Positions 30,904-39,849 of a stretch of 64,000 nt of DNA are shown piece by piece. Made by a program: the position numbers and the translations under genes. Location of the stretch: contig JAUXWS010000067.1 in the NCBI GenBank assembly GCA_030685015.1, forward strand, positions 62,001-126,000, in the 5' to 3' direction. Position 1 is the stretch's first letter; the number at the start of each line of letters is the position of its first letter. This DNA is from a bacterium (GTDB lineage Bacteria > CAIWAD01). The notes beneath the pieces were generated by a model that was not told where the DNA came from, did no database searches, and saw only the letters and a program-made list of their open reading frames with translations.

Positions 30904-32840
30904 GCCGGACGGTGGGTCTCACGGCCAGCTCCCCCACGTCCGCACCTGCCACCGCGCCCTTGAGCCCGCGGCGGACGACCGGCCACGCGCCCACTCGATA
31001 CCAACCCACTCGGCGTGGCTGGCTGCCCGGCCTGCTGCTGGCGGCCCTGGCCGGACTGGCCAGCAGCCGCCTGCCAGCCCTGGAACTACAGCACCAGGCC
31101 TTGCGGGGCCTGGAGGACCACAGTTCGCGCCTTATCCTCGGACACGCCCTGGCCGGACCCCGCGACAGCCTGCGGCTTGATCTGCGCGCCGAATGGCGGG
31201 GGGGCTACCGCGACTACAACCGGGACAGCCGCCGCCTCCTCGAGCAGGCCTCGCTGGACGGCACCCGCCGCCTGGACGGACCCTGGCGCCTGCGCTGGGC
31301 GGCCCGCCAGGCCCTCTTCAATGAGCGTCGCTCCCTGCGCGAAACGGTCTCCTCCTCGCTGGACCTCGGCCTGCGCCACGCCGGCCTCCTGGACGCCGAA
31401 GCGCTGGGAGGCTGGATGCAGGATCGCCGCCAGACCGGCTTCGACAGTGGCCCCCGTCTGCGCCTGGGACTGGGCGCCACCAGCCCGGGTGAGGACGCAG
31501 GCCTGTCCGGGCGTGGCGACTGGCAGCTGGAGGCGCCGGGCCGGCGACGCAATCAGCGGCTGGATCTTGCCCTGCGCAGTGATTGGCAGGGTCAAGACGG
31601 CACCGTCCATGAGGCGCGGCTGGCTCTGCGCGACCAGCGTGAGGACACCTTCCCCGATCCCTTGCGGGAAAGGCTGGAGCGCCGGCGCGGCCTGGAGATC
31701 ACGCTGGAGGACCGCTTTCGGGGGCGGTTGGGCCGGCAGGCTCGTCTCGCCGCCGATCTGCGGGCCTGGAGCCGCAACCAGGATCGCCGGCCGCGGACGG
31801 CGACCGACTCCCTCCTGGACACGCGGGGCTCGTTGCTCGACCGCGGCCTGGAACTGCGCACCGAGCCCTCTCTCACGCAGGGCGGCCTGGAATCAAGCAT
31901 CGCCTACACCTTCCAACGCCAGCAACAGGATACCGAGTACGGACCCCTGAGCCGTCTCAGCCGCACCCTGAGCGACATCGCCCTCAACCGGCTGGAGGCG
32001 CGCCTGCTCTGGAGTCCGGCGGCGGACAGCCTGCTGGCCAGGGGCGCCGTGGAACTCCGGCGCCGCGACACGGATTTCACCGGCCCCGTGCGACGCGATC
32101 CCGACTACATGGACCAGGCCCGTCGCGAGGGTCACCTGCGCTGGAGCCACGCCCTGGGGGGCGGTTCCCTGGTTGCCCTCGAAGGCGGCCTCACCCTGGC
32201 CATCGAGCGGCACCAGCAATCGAGCCGCAGTCGGGCAAACTACCTCAACCGCACTTGGCGCAGCGCCGCCGAGCACCGCCTGGCACTGGGCGACTGGCGC
32301 CTGGCCGGGCGGGGCGTGCTGGTGGCCGACTACCGGCTTTACGATTTCGATGATCCCCTGCAACCGCGCAGCTGGATCCAACGGCGGCTCCTGCTGACGG
32401 AGCGCGCCCGTCACCCGCTGCCCGTCCCCGACCGCCTGGACGGCTGGCGCCTGGCGGGCGAGCTGGGTGGGCGCTGGATGGAGGAGGACGGCGGCAGCTT
32501 CCTGCGCCAGGACGGCCGCGAACGCCTCTCCGATTCGGCGCAAGAGTGGCAGGCGGGGGGAGCGCTGGAAGGGCGGCGCGGCCGCTGGACCCTCAAACCG
32601 GGCTGGGATTGGGTGGAGCGGCGGGACTGGCGCTGGTCGGCGGCCGAGGGGCGGCGGACAAGCCACCTGGTTCGGCATCTGCGGCGCCAGGGGCCGCTTC
32701 TCGCCGTGCAGCGTGTCGCCCCGGGTGGCCGCCTGGCCCTCAATCTGCAGTGGGAGTGGGTTCGCGACGGTGCGGGAGAGACGGTGCGCAGCCGCCGCAA
32801 TGTGTGGGGTCGACTGGATTGGAGCTGGCATGGGCGCTGA
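30900..32840 (+). CDS. Predicted outer-membrane protein, unknown family
   Basis: Up to 646 residues. The sequence is dominated by alternating polar/hydrophobic strands rich in Arg, Asp and Leu (LRLDLRAEWRGGYRDYNRDSRR, LDLGLRHAGLLDAEALGGWM, RLALRDQREDTFPDP) and ends in aromatic RLDWSWHGR, as in large beta-barrels. The N-terminus is uncertain: GTG 30900 overlaps the DUF502 stop, but a signal-like segment (GWLPGLLLAALAGLASSRLPAL) starts about 38 residues later, so either a later non-AUG start is used or the signal has a long n-region. I recognise no family. It is the last gene of the eno transcript. Confidence 0.6.
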   Translation: MSRTVGLTASSPTSAPATAPLSPRRTTGHAPTRYQPTRRGWLPGLLLAALAGLASSRLPALELQHQALRGLEDHSSRLILGHALAGPRDSLRLDLRAEWRGGYRDYNRDSRRLLEQASLDGTRRLDGPWRLRWAARQALFNERRSLRETVSSSLDLGLRHAGLLDAEALGGWMQDRRQTGFDSGPRLRLGLGATSPGEDAGLSGRGDWQLEAPGRRRNQRLDLALRSDWQGQDGTVHEARLALRDQREDTFPDPLRERLERRRGLEITLEDRFRGRLGRQARLAADLRAWSRNQDRRPRTATDSLLDTRGSLLDRGLELRTEPSLTQGGLESSIAYTFQRQQQDTEYGPLSRLSRTLSDIALNRLEARLLWSPAADSLLARGAVELRRRDTDFTGPVRRDPDYMDQARREGHLRWSHALGGGSLVALEGGLTLAIERHQQSSRSRANYLNRTWRSAAEHRLALGDWRLAGRGVLVADYRLYDFDDPLQPRSWIQRRLLLTERARHPLPVPDRLDGWRLAGELGGRWMEEDGGSFLRQDGRERLSDSAQEWQAGGALEGRRGRWTLKPGWDWVERRDWRWSAAEGRRTSHLVRHLRRQGPLLAVQRVAPGGRLALNLQWEWVRDGAGETVRSRRNVWGRLDWSWHGR

Positions 32841-33316
32841 GTCCTGGTGGCCCCGCCGGGGCCTCTCCCGGCGCCGGGTTATCTAAGTTGAGCGCCCCGC
32901 TGCCAAGTGGTTCGCCCGGGTGCGAGGCTGCCTGGACATGAAGGGGGGCGGAATGCGAGGCGGCGGACCGGCTGTGGTCCGCAGGGTACACCGCTTCGAA
33001 GAAGTTTCCCCGCGTGGCCCTGTACGGGGATCTTTCTGGAGAACCCAGCATTAACCCCGGGCGGGAGGGGGGCGGTGGGAGGGAATACCAACAAATTTCG
33101 GAAAACAGTAGACTGGAGTTCGTCGATAGTGGGAGCCAGGCCATCCATTCCGCCTTCAGCGGCCCGCATCCAAGACAGGATGCGTGCCCATCCCACAAGG
33201 ACCCGCCGGGGGATCTCCCCGGCTCCAGCAGCGCGATGGATGCAAGCCCCCGCAGCAGCTAGGGCCCGACAGGTCCCGGCAGCGGGAAGATCCGCCGGTC
33301 GCGACGAGGGAAGGGG
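32841..33316 (+). other. Gene-free stretch before the cysteine desulfurase gene
   Basis: Apart from the terminator at 32849-32878, it holds an AT-rich patch near 33088-33112 and small hairpins such as CCGGGG-GATCT-CCCCGG near 33207. No gene or known RNA was recognised. A long 5' leader for the desulfurase-mnmA transcript would fit but is unproven. Confidence 0.35.
32849..32878 (+). terminator. Double-hairpin terminator after the eno operon
   Basis: GGCCCC-GCC-GGGGCC (32849-32863) followed by the 12-base palindrome CCCGGCGCCGGG (32867-32878) and then TTATCT, eight bases after the last stop codon. The second hairpin with a short U-rich tail could act as an intrinsic terminator. Confidence 0.55.
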
Positions 33317-34468
33317 ATGAGAAAGGTCTTCCTCGACCACGCCTCCACCACGCCCCTGGATTCCCGCGTCCTGGCGGGCATGCTGCGCCTGGCCGGCGAA
33401 GCCTTCGGCAACCCGTCCAGCGGGCACCTCTTCGGACGGCGGGCGCGCGCCCTGCTGGACGACGCCGCCGATCAGGCGGCGGGCGTGATCGGCGCGGCGC
33501 GGCCCGAGGAGATCGTCTTCACAAGCGGCGGCACCGAGGCTGACAATCTGGCCTTGCGCGGTGTCCTGGCCGGCCTGCCCGCGGCCAGCTCCCTGGTCGT
33601 CTCCGCCGCCGACCATGCCGCCGTGCTGGACACGGCGGCGGACCTCGAGGCGGAGGGCCGGAGCGTGATCCGCCTGCCGGTGGACGGGCGTGGGCGGGTG
33701 GATCCCGAAAAGTTGGCGTGGGTGCTGGAGCAGGGGGGCGTGGGCCTCGTCAGCATCATCTGGGCCAACAACGAGCTGGGCTCCATCAATGAGCTGCCGG
33801 CCCTGGCCGGGCTGTGCCGACGGCACGGCGCGCCCTTCCACACCGACGCCGTGCAGGCCCTGGGACGACTGGCCGTGCGGGTGGACGAAGTCCCCATCGA
33901 TCTGCTCAGCGGCAGTGCCCACAAGTTCGGCGGCCCCAAGGGCGCGGGCTTCCTCTACGTGCGGCGCGGCACCGCCCTGCGGCCCCGGCAGACAGGGGGC
34001 CTGCAGCAAGGGGGGCGGCGCGGCGGCACCGAGAATGTGCCGGGCCTCGTCGGGCTGGGTCTGGCCATCGAGCTGGCCGAGAGCGGCCGCGTCGAGGCGG
34101 GGGTGCGGCTGCGCGCCCTGTCCCGCCGCCTGGGCGCGCGCCTGGCGGGGGCGCCCGGTCTGCGCCTCCTGGGCGACGGCGCCGCCGCGGACCAGCTGCC
34201 CGGCCATTTCTCCCTCTGCTTCGAGGAGGTGGAGGGCGAGGCCCTGCTCCTCTCCCTGGACCTGGACGGCATCGCCGTGAGCAGCGGCAGCGCCTGCCAC
34301 ACCGGCAGCATCGAGCCCAGCCATGTGCTGCTCGCCGCCGGGCTCAGCCGACGCCAGGCCAAGGGCACCATCCGCCTGGTGCTGGGACGCGATACGACGG
34401 AGGAGGATCTGGACTACGCCGCCGCCCGCCTTCTGGAGCACGCCGCCCGCCTGCGGGGAACCCAGTGA
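33317..34468 (+). CDS. Cysteine desulfurase (NifS/IscS family)
   Basis: 383-residue PLP enzyme that removes sulfur from cysteine. Motifs: LDHASTTPLD N-terminus, SGGTEADNLAL phosphate site, HTDAVQALG with the ring-contacting Asp, the PLP lysine K203 in SAHKFGGPKG, and the catalytic Cys327 in SSGSACHTGS. The SGSAC context is that of the class I (NifS/IscS) group. Overlap by four bases with mnmA suggests its main job is to supply sulfur for tRNA 2-thiouridine; Fe-S assembly is also possible. No IscU-like scaffold gene lies nearby. Confidence 0.93.
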   Translation: MRKVFLDHASTTPLDSRVLAGMLRLAGEAFGNPSSGHLFGRRARALLDDAADQAAGVIGAARPEEIVFTSGGTEADNLALRGVLAGLPAASSLVVSAADHAAVLDTAADLEAEGRSVIRLPVDGRGRVDPEKLAWVLEQGGVGLVSIIWANNELGSINELPALAGLCRRHGAPFHTDAVQALGRLAVRVDEVPIDLLSGSAHKFGGPKGAGFLYVRRGTALRPRQTGGLQQGGRRGGTENVPGLVGLGLAIELAESGRVEAGVRLRALSRRLGARLAGAPGLRLLGDGAAADQLPGHFSLCFEEVEGEALLLSLDLDGIAVSSGSACHTGSIEPSHVLLAAGLSRRQAKGTIRLVLGRDTTEEDLDYAAARLLEHAARLRGTQ

Positions 34469-35562
34469 GCCGCCGGGGGCGCGTGGTGGTGGCCATGTCC
34501 GGCGGGGTGGACAGCGCCGTGGCCGCCGCCCTGCTTGTGGAGCAGGGCCACGAGGTGGTCGGCCTCACCATGAAGCTGCACGGTCATCTCGACACGGGAA
34601 CCGTGACGGCCGAGCGGGGTTGCTGCGACCTGCGCGCCTACAGCGACGCCCGCCGCGTCTGCGACCGCCTGGGCATTCCCCACCAGGTGGTCGATCTGTC
34701 CGCCGAGTTCCGCCGCGACGTGATGGACGTCTTCGCCTCCGAGTATTTCGCCGGCCGCACGCCCAACCCCTGCGTCCTCTGCAACACGCGCCTCAAGTGG
34801 GAGCACCTCTGGCAGAGGGCCGCGCAGGTCGAGGCGGAGGCGATCGCCACCGGCCACTACGCCCGCGTGGAGCGGGAAGGGGCGGCTTGGGTCCTGCGGC
34901 GCGCCGCCTCGCGCGACAAGGACCAGAGCTACGCGCTGTGGGGCATCCAGCGGGAGCGTCTCGCCCGCACCCTCTTCCCGTTGGGCGGGCTGGAGAAGGC
35001 CCAGGTGCGCGATTTGGCGCGCGGCCTGGGTCTGAGCGTGGCCGACAAGGCGGAGAGCCAGGACATCTGTTTCGTGCCGGACGGCGACCATGTCCGCTTC
35101 TTGCGCCACCACGATCCGGTGGCCGCCGCTGCCGCCGGCGGCGGCGAGGTGGTGGGGCCGGACGGCGCGGTGCTGGGCCGCCACGACGGGGTGGCGGCCT
35201 ACACGGTGGGTCAGCGGCGGGGCCTCGGCCTGGCCTTGGGCCGGCCCCACTATGTCAGCCGCATCGATGCCGCCACGGGGCGTGTCCACTTGGCGAAGGA
35301 GCAGGATCTTTACCAGTCGATGCTCACGGCCGACGGTCTCAACTGGCTGGTGCAAGAGCCGGGCGGGGAGCTGTCCTGCCAGGCCGCCATCCGTTACCGT
35401 GATCCGGGCAGCCCCTGTTTGGTGAGGGTGCGGGAAGGCGTGGCCGAGGTGCGCTTCGCCCGGCCGCGGCGGGCCATCGCGCCCGGGCAGTGTGTGGTGT
35501 TCTACCAGGGCGACCAGGTGCTGGGCGGCGGCTGGATCCGCTCCGCCCGGGACTCCGCCTGA
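34465..35562 (+). CDS. mnmA: tRNA-specific 2-thiouridylase
   Basis: 365-residue ATP-dependent enzyme that thiolates U34 of Glu, Gln and Lys tRNAs. The PP-loop SGGVDSAVAA is at residues 12-21; catalytic cysteines are Cys103 in NPCVLCN and Cys202 in SQDICFVPDG; DKDQSYAL and YTVGQRRGLG are also conserved. Length matches the family. GTG 34465 makes a GTGA overlap with the desulfurase stop; the frame upstream of it lies within that gene. The pair forms a two-gene sulfur relay without visible TusABCDE genes. Confidence 0.95.
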   Translation: MSRRGRVVVAMSGGVDSAVAAALLVEQGHEVVGLTMKLHGHLDTGTVTAERGCCDLRAYSDARRVCDRLGIPHQVVDLSAEFRRDVMDVFASEYFAGRTPNPCVLCNTRLKWEHLWQRAAQVEAEAIATGHYARVEREGAAWVLRRAASRDKDQSYALWGIQRERLARTLFPLGGLEKAQVRDLARGLGLSVADKAESQDICFVPDGDHVRFLRHHDPVAAAAAGGGEVVGPDGAVLGRHDGVAAYTVGQRRGLGLALGRPHYVSRIDAATGRVHLAKEQDLYQSMLTADGLNWLVQEPGGELSCQAAIRYRDPGSPCLVRVREGVAEVRFARPRRAIAPGQCVVFYQGDQVLGGGWIRSARDSA

Positions 35563-35573
35563 GGGAGGTTGCG

Positions 35574-36386
35574 ATGTCGAAGGAAGGACGGGGCCGCGCC
35601 CTCACCACCACCGGCCTGCGCCGGATGAAGGAAAAGGGCGAGCGCATCGTCGCCCTCACCGCCTACGACGCCCTCTTCGCGCGGCTGGAGGACCAGGCCG
35701 GCGTGGACCTCATCCTGGTGGGGGACAGCGTGGGCATGGTTTACGGCGGGCGCCCCGACACCCTGGCCGTGACCGTCGAGCAGATGGTCTACCACACGGC
35801 CTGCGTGCGCCGCGGCGTGGAGCGGGCCCTCCTTGTCACCGACATGCCCTTCCTCAGCGTGCAGGGGAACGCGGACGAGGCCCTGCGTCACTGCGGCCGC
35901 ATGCTGGCCGAGGGCGGGGCCCAGGCCGTCAAGGTGGAGGGCTGCCGCCCGGTGCTGGAGACGATCCGCCGCCTGGTGGACTGCGGCATCCCCGTCATGG
36001 GCCACCTGGGGCTGATCCCCCAGAGCATCCACCGCCTGGGCGGGTGGGGGCAGCGCGGCCGGGGCGCCGCCGAGGCGGAGCGGCTCTTCAAGGAGGCGCG
36101 CCTGCTGGAAGAGGCGGGCTGTTTCTCCCTGGTGCTGGAGAAGGTGGAACCGGGCCTGGCCGCCCGCATCACGGCCTCCCTGGCCATTCCCGTCATCGGC
36201 ATCGGCAGCGGATCGGATTGCGACGGCCAGGTGCTGGTCAACATGGACATGCTGGGGCTCTATGAGGAACTGCAGCCTGCCTTCGCGCGCCGCTTCGCTT
36301 CCCTGGCCGCCGAGGTGCGCGCCGCGGTGGAGGCCTACGGCCTGGCGGTGCGGGAGGGGAACTTCCCGGGACCGGAGGAGATTTGA
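35574..36386 (+). CDS. panB: 3-methyl-2-oxobutanoate hydroxymethyltransferase
   Basis: 270-residue enzyme that makes ketopantoate in pantothenate and CoA synthesis. Motifs: LTAYDALFARLED, the Mg-binding LVGDSVGMV with the Asp, KVEGC, MGHLGLIPQS with the conserved Gly-His, LEKVEPGLAARIT with the catalytic Glu, and GIGSGSDCDGQVLV. ATG 35574 has GGGAGG six bases upstream; the longer open frame starts inside mnmA. It is followed, 75 bases later, by panC. Confidence 0.95.
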   Translation: MSKEGRGRALTTTGLRRMKEKGERIVALTAYDALFARLEDQAGVDLILVGDSVGMVYGGRPDTLAVTVEQMVYHTACVRRGVERALLVTDMPFLSVQGNADEALRHCGRMLAEGGAQAVKVEGCRPVLETIRRLVDCGIPVMGHLGLIPQSIHRLGGWGQRGRGAAEAERLFKEARLLEEAGCFSLVLEKVEPGLAARITASLAIPVIGIGSGSDCDGQVLVNMDMLGLYEELQPAFARRFASLAAEVRAAVEAYGLAVREGNFPGPEEI

Positions 36387-36461
36387 GGGCCTTCGCCGGA
36401 CGCGACGGCCGTCCGCCGGAGACCCACGGGCAGTTGGGATGACCAGGCAAGGGAGCACGCG

Positions 36462-37358
36462 GTGGAGCTGCTGACCAGCATCCGGGAGATGCAGAGCCAC
36501 GCCGGTGGACTGGAGCGCCAGGGCCGGCGCATCGGCCTGGTCCCCACCATGGGCTATCTGCACGAGGGCCACCTCTCCCTGGTGCGGGCCCTGCGCGGGC
36601 GCTGTGACAGCCTGTGGCTGAGCAGCTTCGTCAACCCCGCCCAGTTCGGGCCCGCCGAGGATCTGGAGCGCTACCCACGCGACCTGGAGCGCGACCTGGC
36701 CCTTTGCCGCGAGGCGGGCGTGGACGGCGTGCTGGCGCCGGCGGCGGCCGAGGTCTACCCGCCCGGCTTCTCCACCTGGGTGACGCCCGGTCCCGTCGCC
36801 GACCGCTACTGCGGCGCCACGCGGCCGGGCCACTTCCGCGGCGTGCTCAGCATCGTGCTAAGGCTCTTCCTGTGGACGCGCTGCCGGGTCGCCGCCTTCG
36901 GGGCCAAGGACGCCCAGCAGCTCTGGCTGATCCGGCGCATGATCCGTGACCTGGATCTGGAGGTGGAGGTGGTGGAGGGCGCCACCCTGCGCGAGGCGGA
37001 CGGCCTGGCCATGAGCAGCCGCAACGTCCACCTGGGACCGGAGGATCGCCGCAGCGCCCTGGCCATCAGTCGCGCCCTGCGCCTGGGGCGCGACGCCCTC
37101 GCGGCCGGGGCCGGGGCCGGGCACGCCCTGGATCTGATGAGGGCGGAGCTGGACCGCGAAGCCGCGCTGACCCTCGACTACCTGCATGTGGCCGACTGGT
37201 CGACCCTGGGCTCCCTGGCCGGGGTTCCGGAGCGGCCCCAATGGCGCGAGGCGCCGGACGGAGGCGGGGAGCGCGAACTGGTGCTGCTGGCGGCGGCCCG
37301 GGTGGGCGCCGTGCGCCTCATCGACAACATGCGGGTGACGACCAAGCACGGGGATTGA
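36462..37358 (+). CDS. panC: Pantothenate synthetase (pantoate-beta-alanine ligase)
   Basis: 298-residue nucleotidyltransferase-fold ligase that joins pantoate and beta-alanine with ATP. Conserved: VPTMGYLHEGHLSLV (HxGH motif), SSFVNPAQFGPAEDL, FRGVLSIVLRLF, the FGAKDAQQLWLIRRM motif and the KMSKS-like AMSSRNVHL. GTG 36462 has GGGAG about six bases before. With panB it gives a pantothenate pair; panD and panE are not seen here. The C-terminal dimerisation domain is complete. Confidence 0.95.
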   Translation: MELLTSIREMQSHAGGLERQGRRIGLVPTMGYLHEGHLSLVRALRGRCDSLWLSSFVNPAQFGPAEDLERYPRDLERDLALCREAGVDGVLAPAAAEVYPPGFSTWVTPGPVADRYCGATRPGHFRGVLSIVLRLFLWTRCRVAAFGAKDAQQLWLIRRMIRDLDLEVEVVEGATLREADGLAMSSRNVHLGPEDRRSALAISRALRLGRDALAAGAGAGHALDLMRAELDREAALTLDYLHVADWSTLGSLAGVPERPQWREAPDGGGERELVLLAAARVGAVRLIDNMRVTTKHGD

Positions 37359-37377
37359 AAGTCAGGAAAGGAAGGCC

Positions 37378-38148
37378 GTGGCACTGGAACTCTCGGTCAT
37401 CGTCCTCGCCGCCGGCAAGGGCACGCGCATGAAATCGGACCTGGCCAAGGTGCTGCACCCCTGCCTGGGCCGGCCCCTCATCGACTGGGTGCTGGACCAG
37501 GCCGACGCGGTGGGGGCCCGCCATCAGGTGGTGGTGGTGGGGCATCAGCGGGAGGCGGTGATGGCCGCCGTGGGCGCCCGGGGGGTCACCTTCGCCGTCC
37601 AGGCGGAGCAGAGGGGCACGGGACATGCTGTACAGATGTGTCGGGAGGCCATGGCCGGGCACGGGGGGGATGTCCTCGTTTTGTCGGGAGACGTGCCCCT
37701 GCTGGGGGCCGACACCCTCCGGGCCCTGCGTCGGCACCACGAGGACGGGGGCTGCGCCGCCACGGTCCTGACCGCCATCTTCGCCGATCCCACCGGCTAC
37801 GGACGCATCCTGCGCGACGCCGCCGGCCGCGTCGCCCGCATCGTGGAGCACAAGGACGCCAGCGAGGAGGAGCGTGGCGTGTCCGAGATCAACTCGGGCA
37901 TCTACCTTTTCAACACGGAGCGCCTCTTCGCCTGCATCGACCGCCTGCGGCCGGACAACGCCCAGGGGGAATTGTACCTGACGGACATCATCCGCTTCCT
38001 GGTGGAGGACGACCTGCCCGTCTCCGCCCTGCCGACGGAGGATCCGGCCGAGATCCATGGCATCAACACAGTGGAGCAGCTGGCCGCGGTGGAGGCCGAG
38101 CTGAGGCGCCGCGCCGGCGGCGGGAACCGTCAAAAAGCGCTATCATGA
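37378..38148 (+). CDS. Nucleotidyltransferase, GlmU N-terminal (pyrophosphorylase) domain only
   Basis: 256-residue protein with the GlmU-type uridylyltransferase fold: LAAGKGTRMKSDLAKVLH (residues 10-27), QRGTGHAVQ, LSGDVPLL with the metal-binding Asp, GYGRILRD, VEHKDASEEE, NSGIYLFN and the YLTDII motif. It matches the first half of GlmU (usually about 450 residues) and stops before the left-handed beta-helix acetyltransferase domain, which is absent downstream. It probably makes UDP-GlcNAc or a related nucleotide sugar, with acetylation done by another protein. GTG 37378 is preceded by AAGGAAGG. Confidence 0.88.
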   Translation: MALELSVIVLAAGKGTRMKSDLAKVLHPCLGRPLIDWVLDQADAVGARHQVVVVGHQREAVMAAVGARGVTFAVQAEQRGTGHAVQMCREAMAGHGGDVLVLSGDVPLLGADTLRALRRHHEDGGCAATVLTAIFADPTGYGRILRDAAGRVARIVEHKDASEEERGVSEINSGIYLFNTERLFACIDRLRPDNAQGELYLTDIIRFLVEDDLPVSALPTEDPAEIHGINTVEQLAAVEAELRRRAGGGNRQKALS

Positions 38149-38174
38149 ACACTGTCAACGAGAAGGAGTTCCGC

Positions 38175-38657
38175 ATGACCGGTCAGAACATCATGCGGGG
38201 CCTGCTGGTCGCGCTGTTGGCGCTGGCCGCGCACGCCCAATTCAAGGATCGGGCCGAGGTCCAGCCCCTGGCGGGCATGGTCCTCCAACCTGGCGTGGGC
38301 CTCAACCTGCAGGGGCCCTTGCTCGACCCGAACCGCCTGCAGATCCGCCAGTCCGTCGAGATGGGTTTTGCCAGCGGCGGAGGCGGCGCCGTCGGCGCCG
38401 GCCTTTACCTCAACCAATTGGACTATCAGCTGTCCAGCACCCTGGACATGAGGGTCGAGGTGGGGGTCAACAGCATCTTCCACAACAGTGTGATGCCCGG
38501 CGCCACCGGCCAGAACCTGGTGGGCGGGGCCGAACTGCGCTGGCGCCCCACCGACGACCTGGAGATGCGCCTGTCCGCCTCGCGCGGGCTGGCGCCGCGC
38601 CGCTCCTGGCCGGGTGGCTGGTCCTCGCCCATGGACGGCTGGGGCTTCACCGAGTGA
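38175..38657 (+). CDS. Small exported protein, probably outer-membrane associated
   Basis: 160 residues with a signal peptide (residues 1-20, LLVALLALAAHA before QF). The mature part is strand-rich (LYLNQLDYQLSSTLDMRVEVGVNSIF, LVGGAELRWRPTDDLEMRLSASRG), consistent with a small barrel or barrel fragment. I recognise no family. ATG 38175 has AAGGAG six bases upstream; ATG 38145, which overlaps the previous stop, would add ten residues before the signal. The next gene starts 24 bases later. Confidence 0.65.
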   Translation: MTGQNIMRGLLVALLALAAHAQFKDRAEVQPLAGMVLQPGVGLNLQGPLLDPNRLQIRQSVEMGFASGGGGAVGAGLYLNQLDYQLSSTLDMRVEVGVNSIFHNSVMPGATGQNLVGGAELRWRPTDDLEMRLSASRGLAPRRSWPGGWSSPMDGWGFTE

Positions 38658-38681
38658 TCCAGCGCACGAGAGCCTGATTCC

Positions 38682-39347
38682 ATGTCCATCCGTCGTACCG
38701 CCGCCTCTTCATCCGGCTCCCACGGTGCGGGGGGAGCTTTTTGGACCTCCCTTGCCGCCTGGAGCGCCCTGGTGATCGGCCTGGCCAACCTCGCCTTCAT
38801 CATGTTCCTGTGGAACCGATTGCCCGTCAAGGATCTGGAGGACGAGGCGGGAGACCTGCTCCAGCGTGGGCAGGCCATGGTGGAGGACGTGGCGGATCGC
38901 TTGCCGGAGTCCGCCCCGGAGAGGGGGGGGGAGCCGGCCCCGGCCGTCGCCACAGGGACATTGGCCGGCCGGGAGGAGCCCCTCAGCCCGGCGCCGCCCA
39001 CCGAGGCGGAGGCCCAGGCCCAGGCGGCCCCCGAGGACGCCCGTCCGGGCATCCGCCTGCAAGTATTGAACGGAACCGGCGTGCGGCTGGTGGCGGCCCA
39101 GGCCGCCGATGGCCTGCGCCGCTTGCGCTACGACGTCCGCGAGACGGGCAACGCCCGCGAGCCATTGGACAAGACGCGCATCGTCAGCCGGGTGAAGGAT
39201 CCGGCGCCCTCCCTCCGGCTGGCCCAGGACCTGGGCCTCTCCTCCGCCCGGATCAGCTATGCCGCCGATCCCAACCTGGTGGACGTGGATCTGACCCTGA
39301 TCATGGGAGCCGACTACCGCAAGCTGCCCGTCATGGGCAAACGATGA
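38682..39347 (+). CDS. LytR_C domain membrane protein
   Basis: 221-residue single-pass protein: an N-terminal Ser-rich stretch, a membrane helix (about residues 24-46), an acidic/Ala-Pro-rich linker (55-122), and a C-terminal LytR_C domain at about 124-215 (IRLQVLNGTGVRLVAAQAADGLRRLRY, TRIVSR). LytR_C domains are usual at the C-terminus of LCP cell-wall ligases or as stand-alone proteins such as this, and are thought to bind envelope components. It precedes rsfS by 10 bases, a neighbourhood seen in other phyla. Confidence 0.8.
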   Translation: MSIRRTAASSSGSHGAGGAFWTSLAAWSALVIGLANLAFIMFLWNRLPVKDLEDEAGDLLQRGQAMVEDVADRLPESAPERGGEPAPAVATGTLAGREEPLSPAPPTEAEAQAQAAPEDARPGIRLQVLNGTGVRLVAAQAADGLRRLRYDVRETGNAREPLDKTRIVSRVKDPAPSLRLAQDLGLSSARISYAADPNLVDVDLTLIMGADYRKLPVMGKR

Positions 39348-39357
39348 GGACCAGGAC

Positions 39358-39795
39358 GTGAAAGGCATCCACCTGGCGCGACGCATCGCGCGGATGGCGT
39401 GGGCCAAGAAGGCCGAGGACGTGGTGATCCTGGATCTGCGGGGCCTGACGGACACGACGGATTTCTTCGTGATCTCCACCGGCCAGGTGGGCATGCACGT
39501 GCGGGCGATCACCGACTTCGTCATGGACCAAGCCCGCGACCTGGGCGAGCGGGCCCATGTCTCGGAGAAGGACTCCGACGAGTGGATGGTGGTCGACTTC
39601 GTGGACGTCATCTTCCACTGCTTCCAACCGCAGAAGCGCCGCCACTACAACCTGGAGCGGCTGTGGTGCGACGCCCTGCGCCTGGAGGTGGACCCCGCCT
39701 CGGGCACGGCCGGCACCCTCAAGGCGGCGCGCGAGGATCTGGAGCGGCGCCGCAGCCAGCCCGCGCGCAAGCGCCAGCCGGCCCGGCGCGCCTGA
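39358..39795 (+). CDS. rsfS: Ribosomal silencing factor
   Basis: 145-residue RsfS (Iojap-like) protein that binds uL14 and blocks subunit joining when nutrients are scarce. Conserved: AEDVVILDLRGLTDTTDFFVIS, GQVGMHVRAITDFV, and WMVVDFVDVIFHCF with the family Asp-Phe-X-Asp-V pattern, then RRHYNLERLW. A basic tail (RRRSQPARKRQPARR) extends past the domain. GTG 39358 follows AGGA by a few bases. Confidence 0.93.
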   Translation: MKGIHLARRIARMAWAKKAEDVVILDLRGLTDTTDFFVISTGQVGMHVRAITDFVMDQARDLGERAHVSEKDSDEWMVVDFVDVIFHCFQPQKRRHYNLERLWCDALRLEVDPASGTAGTLKAAREDLERRRSQPARKRQPARRA

Positions 39796-39849
39796 GCCCG
39801 GCCGCCCTTCCCTGCAATCACCAGGCAATCAGTCCGGCCGGGAGATGAC

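Noticed and set aside
32841-33316. Possible known RNA (T-box, SAM or 6S RNA) before the cysteine desulfurase gene
   Set aside because: I could find no T-box sequence, SAM-riboswitch core or 6S-like long hairpin by eye.
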